Notes: generated by a model from the letters alone, not told the origin. A stretch of DNA of 64,000 nt from Globodera rostochiensis (GCA_018350325.1 JAEVLN010000008.1:2170001-2234000); one strand, 5' to 3'. Counted from the first letter of the stretch, positions 21,283-32,759 are shown. A program made the numbers and translations.

Positions 21283-23675
21283 ATGCCGTTGTCATTGCCC
21301 TTCGGGCTTCTTCTTTTCTCTGCCGTCGTCCTTCTCTTTCCCGAAGAGATTCTCTCGGAAGTATTCAAATTGCCCCTGCGGCGCTTCGACTCACTTCGAT
21401 CCCATCTTCGCCGAAAGGGTCGTTTGGCCGTCAAAGCCTACCATGAAGCGGAGCGTGTCTCGAGGCTTTACCACAGTCGGGACCCGGGCTATCTCCGCGA
21501 AATGTATCAGCAAATTGTGTACGACTACTACGATTTGGAATACATTGCCCTCATATCGATAGGTTTTCAACAATTCTTCGTTTGTTTCATTTTTGGCTTT
21601 TCTCTGAAGGAACGCCTCCCCAGGAGTTCGAAGTGGTGATGGACACCGGGTCGGCCAATCTTTGGGTATATTGCCCAATTATCCTCCGCTTCCATTCATA
21701 ATTCCTGCAGGTGCCAGACTCCACATGCAACAGCACACAGCAATGCTTTAGCTATTGTCAAATCCCCTGTAAGCATTGAAATGCCACCCAATCCATGCCA
21801 ATGCCATCCCTCCCTTAACAGTCTATTGCGACCCAAACTGCGACGAGTATTGTTGCGGTAACAGCAGCAAAGTGTCGACTTGCGACCAGAAGAACAAGTT
21901 CACCAGCTCAAAATCCGTCAGCTATGTAAAGAAAGGAAAACCCTTCCAGGCACGGACCCGCGGGAGGGCACTCTCATCGTCTAAGATTTTTAGATTTTGT
22001 ACGGCACCGGGTTTGTTCACGGCTTCTTGGGAATGGACACCGTTCGGGTGAGCCACTTTTGAAAATGTTGAAAGAATTTGGTGGTGATTGAACCTTGAAG
22101 AGAAGAATTGTTGGGCAATGTGTTGATGTTTTAGTTTGGCACATCGACCGGACAGAATGTACTGACCATCCCGAAAACCTTTGTGGGACAAGCCACTTCG
22201 ATGGGCAAATTCTTCCGAAATATGCCAATTGATGGGATCTGCGGTTTGGCTTTTAGGTGAATACAGTAAAGACAGCCAGTGTAGGCCAAGAAAGGAGTTT
22301 GAGAGATAAACCGATGATTCTGACTTAGTCACGGTCCCTTGTCTCGAAGAGTAGACTGACAAAAAAGCATCCCGGGACTGAGAGAACGCCCGGGACTGAG
22401 AGAACAAGCATCCCGGGACTGAGAGAACAAGCATCCCGGGACTGAGAGAACAAACATCCCGGGACTGAGAGAACAAGCATCCCGGGACTGAGAGAACAAG
22501 CATCCCGGGACTGACAGAACAAACATCCCGGGACTGAGAGAACAAGCATCCCGGGACTGAGAGAACAAACATCCCGGGACTGAGAGAACAAGCATCCCGG
22601 GACTGAGAGAACAAGCATCCCGGGACTGACAGAACAAACATCCCGGGACTGAGAGAACAAGCATCCCGGGACTGAGAGAACAAGCATCCCGGGACTGACA
22701 GAACAAACATCCCGGGACTGAACGTTTCCCTCCCTTTTGGGTCACTCGCCGCCGACGGAGTCGAACCTCCGTTGATGAATGCAATTGCACAAGGAAAGTT
22801 GGAGAAGCCCGTGTTCTCAGGTCAGCGACGGCCTTTGATTTATCGTCTCGATTCGATTTAGTCTTTTTGGAGACGGAGGGCGTTGACGCGGTGAACAAAA
22901 AGGGGGGAATATTCACTTGGGGGGGAGTTGACGAGGAGAATTGCGGCCCCATTTTGGGATGGACTCCGCTAACCCATCAGACCTATTACGAGTTCGAAAT
23001 ACAGGTGCCGTTTTAATGTGCTTGCTTAATATGTAATTAATTATGAATAGATTCAAAAGGAACAAAATTAAAAAACATACCAATTTTCGAACTTTAATTT
23101 ATTTGTTTGAGTACAATAATTGCAAAATCACTTTATTCGCAGGGCGTCGCTTACGGCAGCAAATTGAAGTCCAACAAAACGCAGAAAGCGATCTCGGACA
23201 CGGGCACCTCTCTGATCATCGGCAGCCGAAGCATCGTTAAATCGCTGGTGAAGTCTATCGGAGGAATGCGTTGGGACGAGGAGGACGGACTGTTTCTGCT
23301 TCCGTGTGATAGGAACTTCGAGCCGGTCACTTTCACCATCAACGGAAAGGACTACCAAATGCCCAAGGAAATGCTCGTCATCAACGCGGGCGACCCGCAA
23401 CGGCCCAATGAATGCATTTTTGCAATAGTGCCTTACGATTCGTGGGGATTGGGTAAGATAATTTAGAAAGTGAGCTAAATTAAAATGGGTTCAGGCCCGG
23501 CATGGATTCTTGGAGACCCATTCATTCGACAGTACTGTAAGTGATTGGAATTGCTTCATCAATCATCGAGCAGATCAAACCCTAAGGCAATGTTTACGAC
23601 ATCGGCAACAAAAAGATCGGATTCGCATTGGCAAAGCGACCGCTGAATGGGCGCGAAGAAAAAATAAGGGACTGA
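21283..23675 (+). CDS. Secreted pepsin/cathepsin D-type aspartic protease
   Basis: A1-family aspartic endopeptidase, expected in the secretory or lysosomal pathway or in the gut lumen. The start at 21283 gives a signal peptide with hydrophobic core LPFGLLLFSAVVLLF. A propeptide follows with LPLRRFDSLRSHLRRKGR. The first catalytic motif is FEVVMDTGSANLW (about 21630-21665) and the second KAISDTGTSLIIG (about 23188-23226), both intact. Other family features are a Cys-rich insert YCDPNCDEYCCGN, YGTGFVHGFLGMDTVRFGTS split by an intron, PIDGICGLAF, WTPLTHQTYYEFEIQ, ECIFAIVPYDSWGLGPAWIL and GDPFIRQYCNVYDIGNKKIG. It ends at TGA 23673-23675. The Cys-rich insert after the first motif is seen in nematode aspartic proteases. 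An intron of about 0.5 kb holds a 23-bp minisatellite. The 3' end abuts methyltransferase copy C by about 80 bp. Confidence 0.9.
22366..22722. repeat. 23-bp minisatellite in a protease intron
   Basis: About 15 copies of CATCCCGGGACTGAGAGAAC plus AAG/AAA. A subset has CTGACAG instead of CTGAGAG, producing a three-unit higher-order pattern. The array is stop-free on the minus strand and spuriously encodes SRDACSLSPGMLVLSVPGCL-like repeats. It lies in the intron between PIDGICGLAF and SLAADGVEPPLMNAIAQGK. Confidence 0.9.
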
Positions 23676-23755
23676 TTTGTGATCTCCTTGGCTTGTATTG
23701 TGACTTTTGCAAAGAACCAGAAACATTTTCTTGCTGACCCAAAAAATTGCCCTTT

Positions 23756-24736
23756 TTCGCTTACCCGACTCAGTCCAGCGCTGGATGAAGTCCACTCCGT
23801 CCCGGACGACCACTTTCTGACGGGGCGACTGCACCAGTCCGAACCATTTCCGCGCAATGTACCTTTAAAGAGACTCGCAATTCTTCCAAGTTTCTGCCAA
23901 ATTGGCGGCCTCACTCCACGGCCGGCTCCAGCTCGACGGACACGACTTGGTGCTGATGCTAATTCCATTAGCCCCGTTTATGGACAAACTGCTCACGTTT
24001 GGGTCCAGCTCAACCAGAAAGTTGGGCACCGAGGCCCCTCCGAGTCCGACCATCAGAGTCCGTCTTGTCCGCTCTGTCGAAGTCAACTGAACGCATCCGG
24101 TGACGAACATTTGAGCGACGATTCCTTTGGTGTACTGGAGGCTGAGGCTGGTCTTCAGGACGGTCCAATTGAGGGCATTTTGGGCGGAGAAGGGCGCATC
24201 TGATGCCATTGTGGACTCAGAAACACGGGACGGCCGGCAGAACGAACCGGGTTTGTCTGGCTGCAGGTCGGCAACGGAAAGTACGACATTGTCCTCCGAA
24301 TCGTCCATCAAACGTCGCTGATACCAAATTCTGAAATGTCCGTGCCCGGGACCAATGCCAATGTCCGTGCGCCACTACCTTCTCGTCCCGTCGCTGGCCG
24401 CCTCCTCGCGCAGGATGTAATCTTCCACCTTGAAGCAGTGATCGGCTCCCCTGGGACAGATCACTTCCTGGACGATCAAAGCCGGGTCCTCTCCGTCCGC
24501 AAGTCGAACAACGGGGGAGAAGACGACGAATTCGGCACTGTGGCGGGCGGAATGGCGCCATATGAAAAACTTTACGGGGGGGGGGGGGGGGGGGGGGATT
24601 AAATTCAACGGGGAAGGGCAAAAAGAACGACCAAAATGATGGGGGAAAACACCAGGCACAGTACGACAGTCCGAGTACGGTATCCCCTGGTTGGCGCAAC
24701 GACGAACATTGGGACAAAACGCATTTTGCCTGAGGG
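23756..24736 (-). pseudogene. Partial METTL13-type methyltransferase, copy C
   Basis: Nearly identical to 18142-19124 of copy A; the only obvious difference is a shorter poly-G run at 24576-24597. It contains the exons for DHCFKVEDYILREE, the SAM loop VGLGGASVPNFLVELDP, VSVELEPAV and VVRDGVDFIQRWTESG, then stops at the donor of that exon. The following exons (acidic loop and C-terminal strands) are absent; instead the sequence continues into the 3' flank of the protease gene. Truncated duplicate, probably non-functional. Confidence 0.7.
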
Positions 24737-25659
24737 GTTAAACAAAATCAACCTTTTTCCCGGTCGTTTTATTCGTGAATATTCATTTTAGGACGCCAAA
24801 AGCACTTCCATTGTGATAAATTGGTGTTTTTTTTTGCGATTCGCAATTAATGAGCGAACTCAACGGTTCTTGGCTTTATTCTTTATTCATTGAATAAATA
24901 AATCACTATTCGAGGACTGACTGCACGAAAAAGAATGAATGATTTGGAGGTTCGGACCCGTCAATCCATTTCATTTACTACGCTTATGTACTCAGCTGCT
25001 CCGTCTTCGACAGCCATTCACTTGTCAAGCAGTATCGATTTCTTTTGTACCAAACTTCCGTACTTAAATATTTGATTAACAATATTTGCATCTTTCTGTG
25101 CTGTGATAATCCGTGTATTTTACATAGAAAAAAATATCCGATATCTTGGTCTCGGTTCACCAGAATTCGACGGGTCCTCAAAAGAAAAATATGATGAGTT
25201 GGTGATCCATTCTTGATCGTGGGCATGGTCCAGGGATGTAGCCGGATTACCGAACAGAATTGGCGTGCCAGACTTTTTGGCGTGAAATTATCCCTGGATT
25301 GGAATGCCGGACATTTTGGCATCTGGTTACATCCCTGACTATGAGGGGTAATCCAATGGATCACTAGTAATGGCAAAAAGAATCGACTGTCATAATTTAT
25401 GTTCAAAAATAACCAAAGAGAAGTGCCCAAATAAATAGATCAGTGATCATTAAAAGCCTAATATCCAAAAGAACAATAAGCACAATGGAAAATGATGCGA
25501 AAGCCGAATAGCCTTTCTATTCGGTTGGACCATTTCAGCGTGTTCTGAAAAAGAAGTTTAAATTTTTTGCAATTTTCGTGTCTGAAATGACCCTTTCCCC
25601 CAGTAGACGGAACGGTATGCCTCGTAAGCCTTTTGGAAATCAAATCGGAAGCGCGGGCA
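24737..25659. other. Intergenic, possible old repeat remnant
   Basis: No recognisable gene. At about 25230-25350 there are two diverged direct copies of a phrase of the form ATCCCTGGATTGGAATGCCG / GGATGTAGCCGGATTACCG with TTTTTGGCGTG or TTTTGGCATC. A 148-codon leftward open frame covers this but resembles nothing I know. It may be a decayed transposon fragment. Confidence 0.4.
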
Positions 25660-27200
25660 TCAAAGTTCGTCATGACGAATGCTCATCAGGTGTTCACCGT
25701 AGTTGGTGGCCTCCGAACCGACAAAGGTTTTGTACGCCTCCACCACCTCGTCAATGCTCAACTTTCCATCCTAAAAGTGTTGGATTTTTTTTGTTGAATT
25801 TAACGCATAAAACATGACTAATTTTCAGTAAATTTTGTGTTTCAGTATGGCCTACCCGCAGCCCGTCCCCATGGACCCTCTCCCCTGCCCATGAAACCAA
25901 GCCGTAGCCAGTGGGCCCCCTCCCGAAAATAAAGTTTTTTGAAAATTTAAGGTGATCTTCATTGTATTTTTCGACAAAAACCATTATTTAAACAACAAAA
26001 AAAACATTACAATTTGCACCACCCAAGAATCGAGCTTTTTGGTTTTCAAAAAGATACACCCCTAAGAATCGACTTTTTTGGTTTGCCCCCCCCCGAAAAA
26101 AATCCAGGCTACGGCCTTGCATGAAACCTTGTCACTGTCAGCATTTTCAATCAAATGCTCCGCCTCCTGCTTAGCCGTTTGGCTCAAATCTGGGATCAAC
26201 CATGCCCTCAATTCGTCTGCGTTCAGGAACCCGTCCCCGTCTTTGTCGTACTCTTCTCTGAACCGAGTCTTCTCCGTCTGGTACCATTCCGATTGAGGCT
26301 GCTCGTGTGCCATGTCCCCCATGAACTCCCCGAGCTCAATCATTCCGTCCTTGTTCATGTCTTTTTCCGCCAGTGTGTTCTGAAAATTATAAATTCAGAA
26401 TTATCAACTTAAGAATCGTCGTGCTTCAATCAGTGTCTGGTGCATGTGTTCGGAATGTTCTGGATTCTGAAATGCGCCGAACTCCTCCAAAGTCAGCTTT
26501 GAGTCTTTGTCGAGGTCTGCCGCTGCGAAATATCGCCGATCCTCTTCAAAAAGCTAAAAAACATTGCCGGCATGAAATCATTCGAACTTTCGGATGTTAA
26601 CCTTCATATCATCCGGATCCGTCAACAATTTTTGCGATTCGTCCCCCGAATCACTGACACCGAATGCTTCTTGGGTATACTCTGTCCAAGTGATCACTCC
26701 GTCTTTGTCTGAATGATTTTTTTTTGAAATCAAAGCTCGGCCTTTACCGACCTTCATCAATTTCGTCAAAACGTTCCTTGGTCTCTTCCTGATCAAGCGT
26801 CATCAAAGAGTTTTTCACCCAATCAGACAACTCCTCCATCGTAACAAAGCCGTCCTAAACAATCAAGCCTTTTCCCTCCCATTTGTTCAGCTTATTCCAC
26901 CTTATCTCTGTCCATTCTCTTTGCTAAAACTCCCAGCCTTTTCTTGGACTCTTCCGTGGGCAATTCATCAAATTCATGTGCGATCTTCTCAGACCCTTAA
27001 TTTCAAGTTTAATTTTTTTCTTCTTTTTTATCTAGTTCTCAATTCAACGCACCCAAAATTGCTTTGTGGTCCATCTCCACATTGTGCTTGCCCATATTCA
27101 TGTGTTTCTGTTCAAAAGTTTCCCTTCCATGATGCAATTCTTCCTTGTCGCCGACTGTCAACACGAAAAGTGGCACAACGATGAAGGAAAAAAATGCCAT
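25660..27200 (-). CDS. EF-hand ER-lumen protein of the CREC family (calumenin/reticulocalbin)
   Basis: Low-affinity calcium-binding protein of the secretory pathway lumen. The start at 27200 gives a signal peptide MAFFSFIVVPLFVLTVG, then DKEELHHGRETFEQKHMNMG. EF-hand loops follow in several exons: DKDGVITWTEY (about 26710-26675), DMNKDGMIELGEF (about 26365-26330), EYDKDGDGFLNADELRAWL (about 26260-26205) and DGKLSIDEVVEAY (about 25770-25735). Partial or degenerate hands lie in between. The C-terminus NYGEHLMSIRHDEL ends in HDEL, the ER-retrieval signal typical of this family, with the stop at 25660-25662. Introns are short. The one near 26000-26100 contains the phrase CCCCTAAGAATCGAC, which also occurs in the J-protein gene. 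It is divergently transcribed from the DNAJC16-like gene, sharing a promoter of about 450 bp. Confidence 0.88.
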
Positions 27201-27653
27201 TGCCACGGGGGATGATCGGAAATGTGAGGAAGATGGTGGAGATGGGGATGGCATATTGGGGACAAGAAGTGAAATGGGAAATGAATGAATGAATGAAGCA
27301 ATGGGCGAATAATGCATTTTATGAGTATGTCAGAGGTGGGTGATGAGGTGTCTTTGTCCATGTCCATGTCAAAGGAAGACGTGGCTTACAATTGGTGTTG
27401 CCATTGCCAGTGCCTAGTTTTACCAGCTCTAGCTAGCTAACTCGTTTGAATTTATCTTTTTTTGGCGTTATGTTTAATTTCCCTCTCTACATACTCTTTT
27501 TTCAAAGATCGATTGTTCCGTTTCCGTTCTCGTCAACCCATTCAAAAGAATAAGTACTCAATACTTTCCTTAATCCGTAATTCCCCTGCAGGTGCGTTTT
27601 TGAGATGAGGATATTCGCTGCACTTTAATTCAATCTATTCCCACCATTCTGCA
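27201..27653. promoter_or_regulatory. Shared divergent promoter with UPRE-like core
   Basis: The 453-bp gap separates the starts of two secretory-pathway genes read in opposite directions. At 27379-27384 it holds ACGTGG, the XBP1/ATF6 core. On the minus strand this reads CCAAT, six bases, CCACGTC, close to but not the same spacing as the animal ER stress element (CCAAT-N9-CCACG). The function is inferred. Confidence 0.3.
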
Positions 27654-30108
27654 ATGGGAATGGCCTCATTCCCTTCTCATCGAAACTACTTATTCGCTTC
27701 AAATTTATTATTTTTGCTCCCTCTGCTGCTTTTCGTCATTTTGGTTGCTTCCGACGAGCTCAACCCGTACAAAACACTGGGAATTCGTCGGACAGCGAGT
27801 CAAAAGGACATAAAAGATGCTTTCAAGAAATTAGCTATGCAATGGTAAATAAAAAAGAAAAGAAAGTAATTAATATAACAATTTTAAAAGGCACCCAGAC
27901 AAGAACAAAAGCCCCGACTCGGAGCAACGTTTTATGGATATCAACCAGGCATATAAGGTTGGTTTTTGTGCCTTCTCCACCTTCCCTCCATTTTTGTTTG
28001 TGATCGATTTTTTTCTTACAGATCTTGTCTAATCCACGGAGGAGAAAAGCTTATGATTCTTTTGGCTTTACGGATGATCAGATTGATGGTATTCGGAGGG
28101 AATACTTTCATGAACAACAACAACAGCACTTCCAGTACGTTAGATGGCCTCCGCCGCCAAGAAAGAAGCAATCGGACATCACTCAATTTGTACGTCTTGT
28201 TAATTTGTTCGAGGGGGGGGGGTCGGGGTGAAGAAATTAGTTAATTTTTTCCCTGTCCTCCCCTCCCCCGAAATGAAATTTGAGAGTAGAAACTATAGGT
28301 GGGGAGTAAAAAAGAAAAATGCACCTCCTAAAATCAAACATTTTTTTTTTTTTGGAAAATTGAGTAACAAAAATGAAATAAAAAGGGAAAAATCACCCCT
28401 AAGAATCGACCCCCCGTGCCGAAAATTTTCTGGCAACGATACTACTCATAAGTATCGACTTTCAATGCACTCCCAATAAAATTCTCTAAAGTCAACATTT
28501 TCTTTCTTTTTAGTGTGATATAGTTAAGGGGAAAAATGTAAATTCGAACCTATTTGGGGGATTTTTAGGACATATTAAGGGGTTTTAAGGTCATATTTTA
28601 AGTACCCTGGTCCTTACCTTTGATGCCATATTGTTCTTGCAGCTATTGCCGTTCGGAAGTGTTCTCGGCACACTGTTCTTCATTTTTCTTGTGGGATATC
28701 TGCTCAATCATATGAACGCTACGGATCAAACAAAAAGACGAAGACAGCAGCACAACCGTGCGGAAGAGGCGAATGGGACGGGTGGCGTTGACGTGAAGAC
28801 AGGGGATCAGGAAAGGGTTTGAAAGGGTTGTGAGTGCGGAAGAAATCATAGTGGTTCAGGAACTTAATGAGGATCAAAAGTCTCCTCTGACAGAAAAGGA
28901 GAGACAGCAGAAGTTGCAGGCGCGGATTTGGCGAGTGATGAGTCCGATGATTCGCGAATTACGGGCAGAAACTCAATTTGGGTTGGTCCGGCTGCTGAAG
29001 CCGGGCTGCCGTTCGGTCATCGTTCTTGTGGACAAGGACAGCAAAAATAATCTGCTTCAGCAGTTTGCGCGGCACGTTTACTGCTTGAGAAAGTGACTGA
29101 TTCTTAAATAATCCTAGACGTATAAAACCAAATAATCAATCTTAAAATTTTTGGACGTCTAACGCCGACGTTTTTTTAACTTTTTTACACTAGCAACCTC
29201 CCCCATTCCTTTACCAAGTGCTATTTGAAATTAAATATATTTTAAGCAATAAAACATTCTCATTCGGCTTCCTGATGGTTCCAAAGAATTTGGCCTGGTT
29301 TCGCTCACTACTCGAGTTGACACTTCCGGACGAACAACCGCAAGAGGGAGAAGACGCGGAGAGTGTTTCTACTGCAGTGACTGACACAGAATCGAGCGAG
29401 GAAAAGCCGAAGATAAGCGCAGAGGGCGAGGCGAGTACCCGGAAGGGGAAAGTCGGGGATGGCTGCGGAGATGCGGGAAAGAGGGTCAGAGACAAGCTAA
29501 AGGTTGGGCAGTTCAACTTTCTAACTAAGGCTGGAAACTTCTAAAATGGGACCTTTTCGTCGTTACTTAATAATTTTTAGTTTGGAATAAACCCGTCCAA
29601 TAATCGTTGGCATGAATCGGGATGCCTAAATGGATTTTGCATTCACAGGAAATCAACCCTAAACACACACTGGGCACTGTTCTGGTAATCTGTGGCTGGA
29701 AGCTGTATTTTAGTATTTGCCACCCAATGCATCGCCCGCCGTCCATTCGATTGCGAGTCGCTTTAGCCGAATTGGGCGGCGCTGAGGGGAAGGACGAAGA
29801 TGGAAGTGACGACGAAGTAATAGAATAGGGAAATTGTTTGAAACTTGATACCCTTTTTCTTTAGCTGAGGGGCGAGTGCATCAGAACAGCTCCACCAAAA
29901 GTGGGAAATGAGCAGAAAGAACACAATCAACAAAAAAATGACATTCGTACTGCCAACGGCCTAGAAGTTAGTTTTGTTTAATGAGAATACGCTTTATTTA
30001 CTCTATTTTAAGCGTGTTCTTAACGGATTCCCGATGTTTTTGGACCGACTTCTCGAGGGTACAGTCCGACGTTATTATGTACCAGAATGGCCAGACAATC
30101 TGATCTGA
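27654..30108 (+). CDS. DNAJC16: DNAJC16-like membrane J-domain protein, short form
   Basis: J-domain co-chaperone of the secretory pathway. The start at 27654 gives a hydrophobic signal (LLFLLPLLLFVILVASDEL), then the J domain NPYKTLGIRRTASQKDIKD with the HPD triad split by an intron (QW|HPDKNK, about 27890-27905), FMDINQAYKILSNPRRRKAY and YFHEQQQQHFQ. After about 450 bp comes a membrane segment SVLGTLFFIFLVGYLLNHM (about 28655-28715). The DNAJC16 C-terminal part follows: FGLVRLLKPGCRSVIVLVDK (about 28975-29035), FGFLMVPKNLAWFRSLLELT, GTVLVICGWKLYFSICHPMH (about 29655-29715) and FPMFLDRLLEGTVRRYYVPE, ending NLI and TGA 30106-30108. In vertebrates a thioredoxin domain and a long lumenal part lie between the J domain and the membrane segment; I cannot find them here. 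Confidence 0.85.
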
Positions 30109-30549
30109 TATCATTCAAATTGGCATTAATTGTTTTACAATAGTCAGCCGTTGAGAATCTCCCAATGCTTTGTAGTCAATCACTTTGTAAAACGCAACAA
30201 TATATTGTAACAAGGGCATTCGATTGAATGTTTGACACATGAACTCCACAAATCTAATTTTTCACCTGTTTATGCACACAATACCAATAGTAAAAAATGA
30301 ATAACTTAAATTTGTGAGGTTGGCAACAATTTGAAAATAACCAGTCAAAAAAGACTAACAAACAAAAAATTTAGGTCTTACAAAAATTGCTTCGTTTCAA
30401 CTCGAAAAATAAGCAATTTTTGTCATTAGCCGAAAAGAAATACTCCCGACACACAAACCATTGTTTTTTTGACCCTTTGTTTAAGTAAGAACTTCTTGTG
30501 ATTACAACATACGACAACAAAATACCCAACCTAAACAAAAAAAACCCAA
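30109..30549. other. Convergent intergenic gap
   Basis: AT-rich gap between the stop of the rightward J-protein gene and the stop of the leftward ZIP7-like gene. It holds only 3' flanks; no gene is seen. Confidence 0.6.
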
Positions 30550-32606
30550 TCACTCAAAGAAGGCTATGGCGTACATCATAGCCAAGCCTAGAAGCAGCGC
30601 ACAAACCTCCTTCACACTTTGCCAAGCCGTTGATTGTTCCAACAAATCGGGGATCATTGATACCTTTAATAAGCGAATAAGGATTTAATATGGAACGGCA
30701 AAAGATACGCTTCCAATGTAGATGAAACCGCCAGCAGTGAACGGAATTGCCCAGCTTTGTTCCGCCGCTTCCGCAAGTGCCGCCGCGTCAACGTCCCAAA
30801 GAGAAAGGACACAGCCGGCAAGTGCACCCAAAGCGGTGCAGAGTTGGATGAGCATGGCCTAAGATAAGAAGGACGCGTGACAAAAAAAGTTGGCAACTTA
30901 CTCTCGGCTTTGAAAAGCCCGATTGGACTAAAATGGCAAAGTCGCCAATCTCATGCGGAACTTCATGCACCAATACAGTCACCATCGTAACTTTAAAAGT
31001 AAAACAAAAAGCTCTCTCGTTTCTAGGACGTATGTTGACCTCCCTCCCTTCTTTAGTTGAAATTTCGGCTTTCATACTCATCCCACTTCCCGTTTAAATA
31101 ATAAAGTTTGTGGTAGCACTGCCCCCCTCCCCCGCTTAGCCCACCCGCCATTGCTGTGCTGACCTAAGCCAACCGTAGAACCGGCAACAAAAGAGGCGCC
31201 GATGGCGAGTCCGTCAGTGAAGTTGTGCATGAAATCGGCTACCAGGTTCAGGTAAGCGGCCACTCGAATTCGCCCCGGCTGTTTGACACTCTGAGTTTGT
31301 TAAGTTCGTCCCTTGGCTTTGCCTATCCGTTACCTTTTCCTCGTCCCTCTCCTCTCCAACCTTCTTTTTCTTTGGCTTTCCCCGCACTAGTTTCTCCGCC
31401 TCATCTTCGTCGTCCGACAGTTTCTTCTTCGCTTTTTCTTCCTTTTGGTGGTGGTGGGAATGTCCGTGTCCGGGCGAGTCATTTCCACGCACAATTCGAA
31501 CAAATTTCTCCACAATAAAGAATGTCATGAATCCTAAAGGAAACTATTTAACTTATAAACAATCGGAAGAGTAAAAAGTAAAATCATTTTTTTAGAATCC
31601 TAAAGGAAACTATTTAACTTATAAACAATCGGAAGAGTAAAAAGTAAAATCATTTTTTTTAGAATCCTAAATGAAACTATTTAACTTATAAACAATCGGA
31701 AGAGTAAAAAGTAAAATCATTTTTTTAATCGGTTTGTTCGATTTGACTTATATTTTTTTTAACTTTTTGAGGATAGTAGAAAACTGACCGACAAGGACCC
31801 ATAAGCCCACGGAAAGGTCGTGGGGTTCGTGCGAATGGCCCCCTCCCCCGGTGTGGGAATGCGAGTGCGAATGGCCAGAAGGCGTGGCATGGGGGATCAA
31901 ATGGAGAAAAGCGTCTCCGAGAAGTCCGCCGGCACCGAAAGCAAGCAGAGTACGCAACAACGGCGAATCGTCCCCCGTGTTTTCCTTAAATGTCATTTAA
32001 TTCAATTTTACATGGGTAACCCACTCGGATGGGAATGAAAGCGAGCAAAAAGCAGGGAAATGCGCTTATCAGCAGTGTGGAGCCAACAGCATATGTCCAA
32101 AGTCGGGTTTGCGGGTCGTTCAGGAAGGACAAGTAACTGAATGCTTATTCTTTTGCCGCCAAAATGTGCCAAAGTGCAAAATTATCCGGATTATTGTAAA
32201 TTGCACCTGTCTTTGTCATACGGCTGATCGTTGTACGCTGCCGTGGAGATTTTCGGATGGGTATTCGCCATTCGCTTACTGCCTGACCCGTGCTTTTCAT
32301 TATGACTGTGGTGGTGTCCGCCACAACCGTGGCCGGCATGCTCATCGTCATGGGAATGATGGCCATGAGAATGCGCTTGTTTATGGTGAACGTGCTCAAC
32401 TTCATCTTCGAGTTTTGCCTGATATTGACCAACAATAATCGATTGTGATCATTATGACATCTTACCGCCTCGTTGACCTCTCGCGTATATTTTAAATGTG
32501 GTGGTTCATCATTATGGGCATGCCCGTGACTATGAGCGATGACTGGTATTATTGCAGAAAGGAAAACATTGATAATGCTCACAAAAATCGCATTTTGGAG
32601 AAACAT
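30550..32606 (-). CDS. SLC39A7: ZIP7-like (SLC39A7, LIV-1 subfamily) zinc transporter
   Basis: Zinc exporter of the ER/Golgi to the cytosol. The proposed start at 32606 gives [20 protein letters not shown] (signal/TM), then His-rich stretches [13 protein letters not shown] and [20 protein letters not shown] typical of ZIP7. TM blocks follow: [20 protein letters not shown] (about 32100-32040), [37 protein letters not shown] (about 31880-31830), [20 protein letters not shown], a charged His-rich cytosolic loop [17 protein letters not shown], and the two metal-site helices [20 protein letters not shown] (about 31245-31190) and [20 protein letters not shown] (about 30975-30915), which carries the LIV-1 HExPHE motif. 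It ends [11 protein letters not shown] with stop at 30550-30552. TTTTTCAG lies just upstream of the start and could be a cis or trans-splice acceptor. One intron has a triplicated acceptor region. Confidence 0.92.
31531..31729. repeat. Three tandem copies (66/67 bp) containing a splice acceptor
   Basis: ATCCTAAAGGAAACTATTTA and its continuation are repeated at 31531, 31597 and 31664. On the coding strand each copy has TTTCCTTTAG|GATTC or TTTCATTTAG|GATTC. Only the last acceptor, next to [10 protein letters not shown], keeps the reading frame; the others run into GATTCTAA. Confidence 0.9.
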
Positions 32607-32759
32607 TCCGCAGCGCAAATGAATCTGAAATTTTTCAACTTTCAAACAAACAAGCCTTTATGAGTGATGCAAATGCGAGTTGGAACTTGTTTGATGAGAG
32701 TTTGAGAGTTCCTTTGCTGATATAAACCAATCAAGGATTTCGGACTTGGGTCTGTCTAC

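Noticed and set aside
21922..22952. Leftward frames with SRDACSLSPGMLVLSVPGC repeats
   Set aside because: They read the 23-bp intron minisatellite of the protease gene on the opposite strand.
24984..25430. 148-codon leftward frame as a gene
   Set aside because: No family likeness, no neighbouring exon, and it covers diverged repeat phrases.
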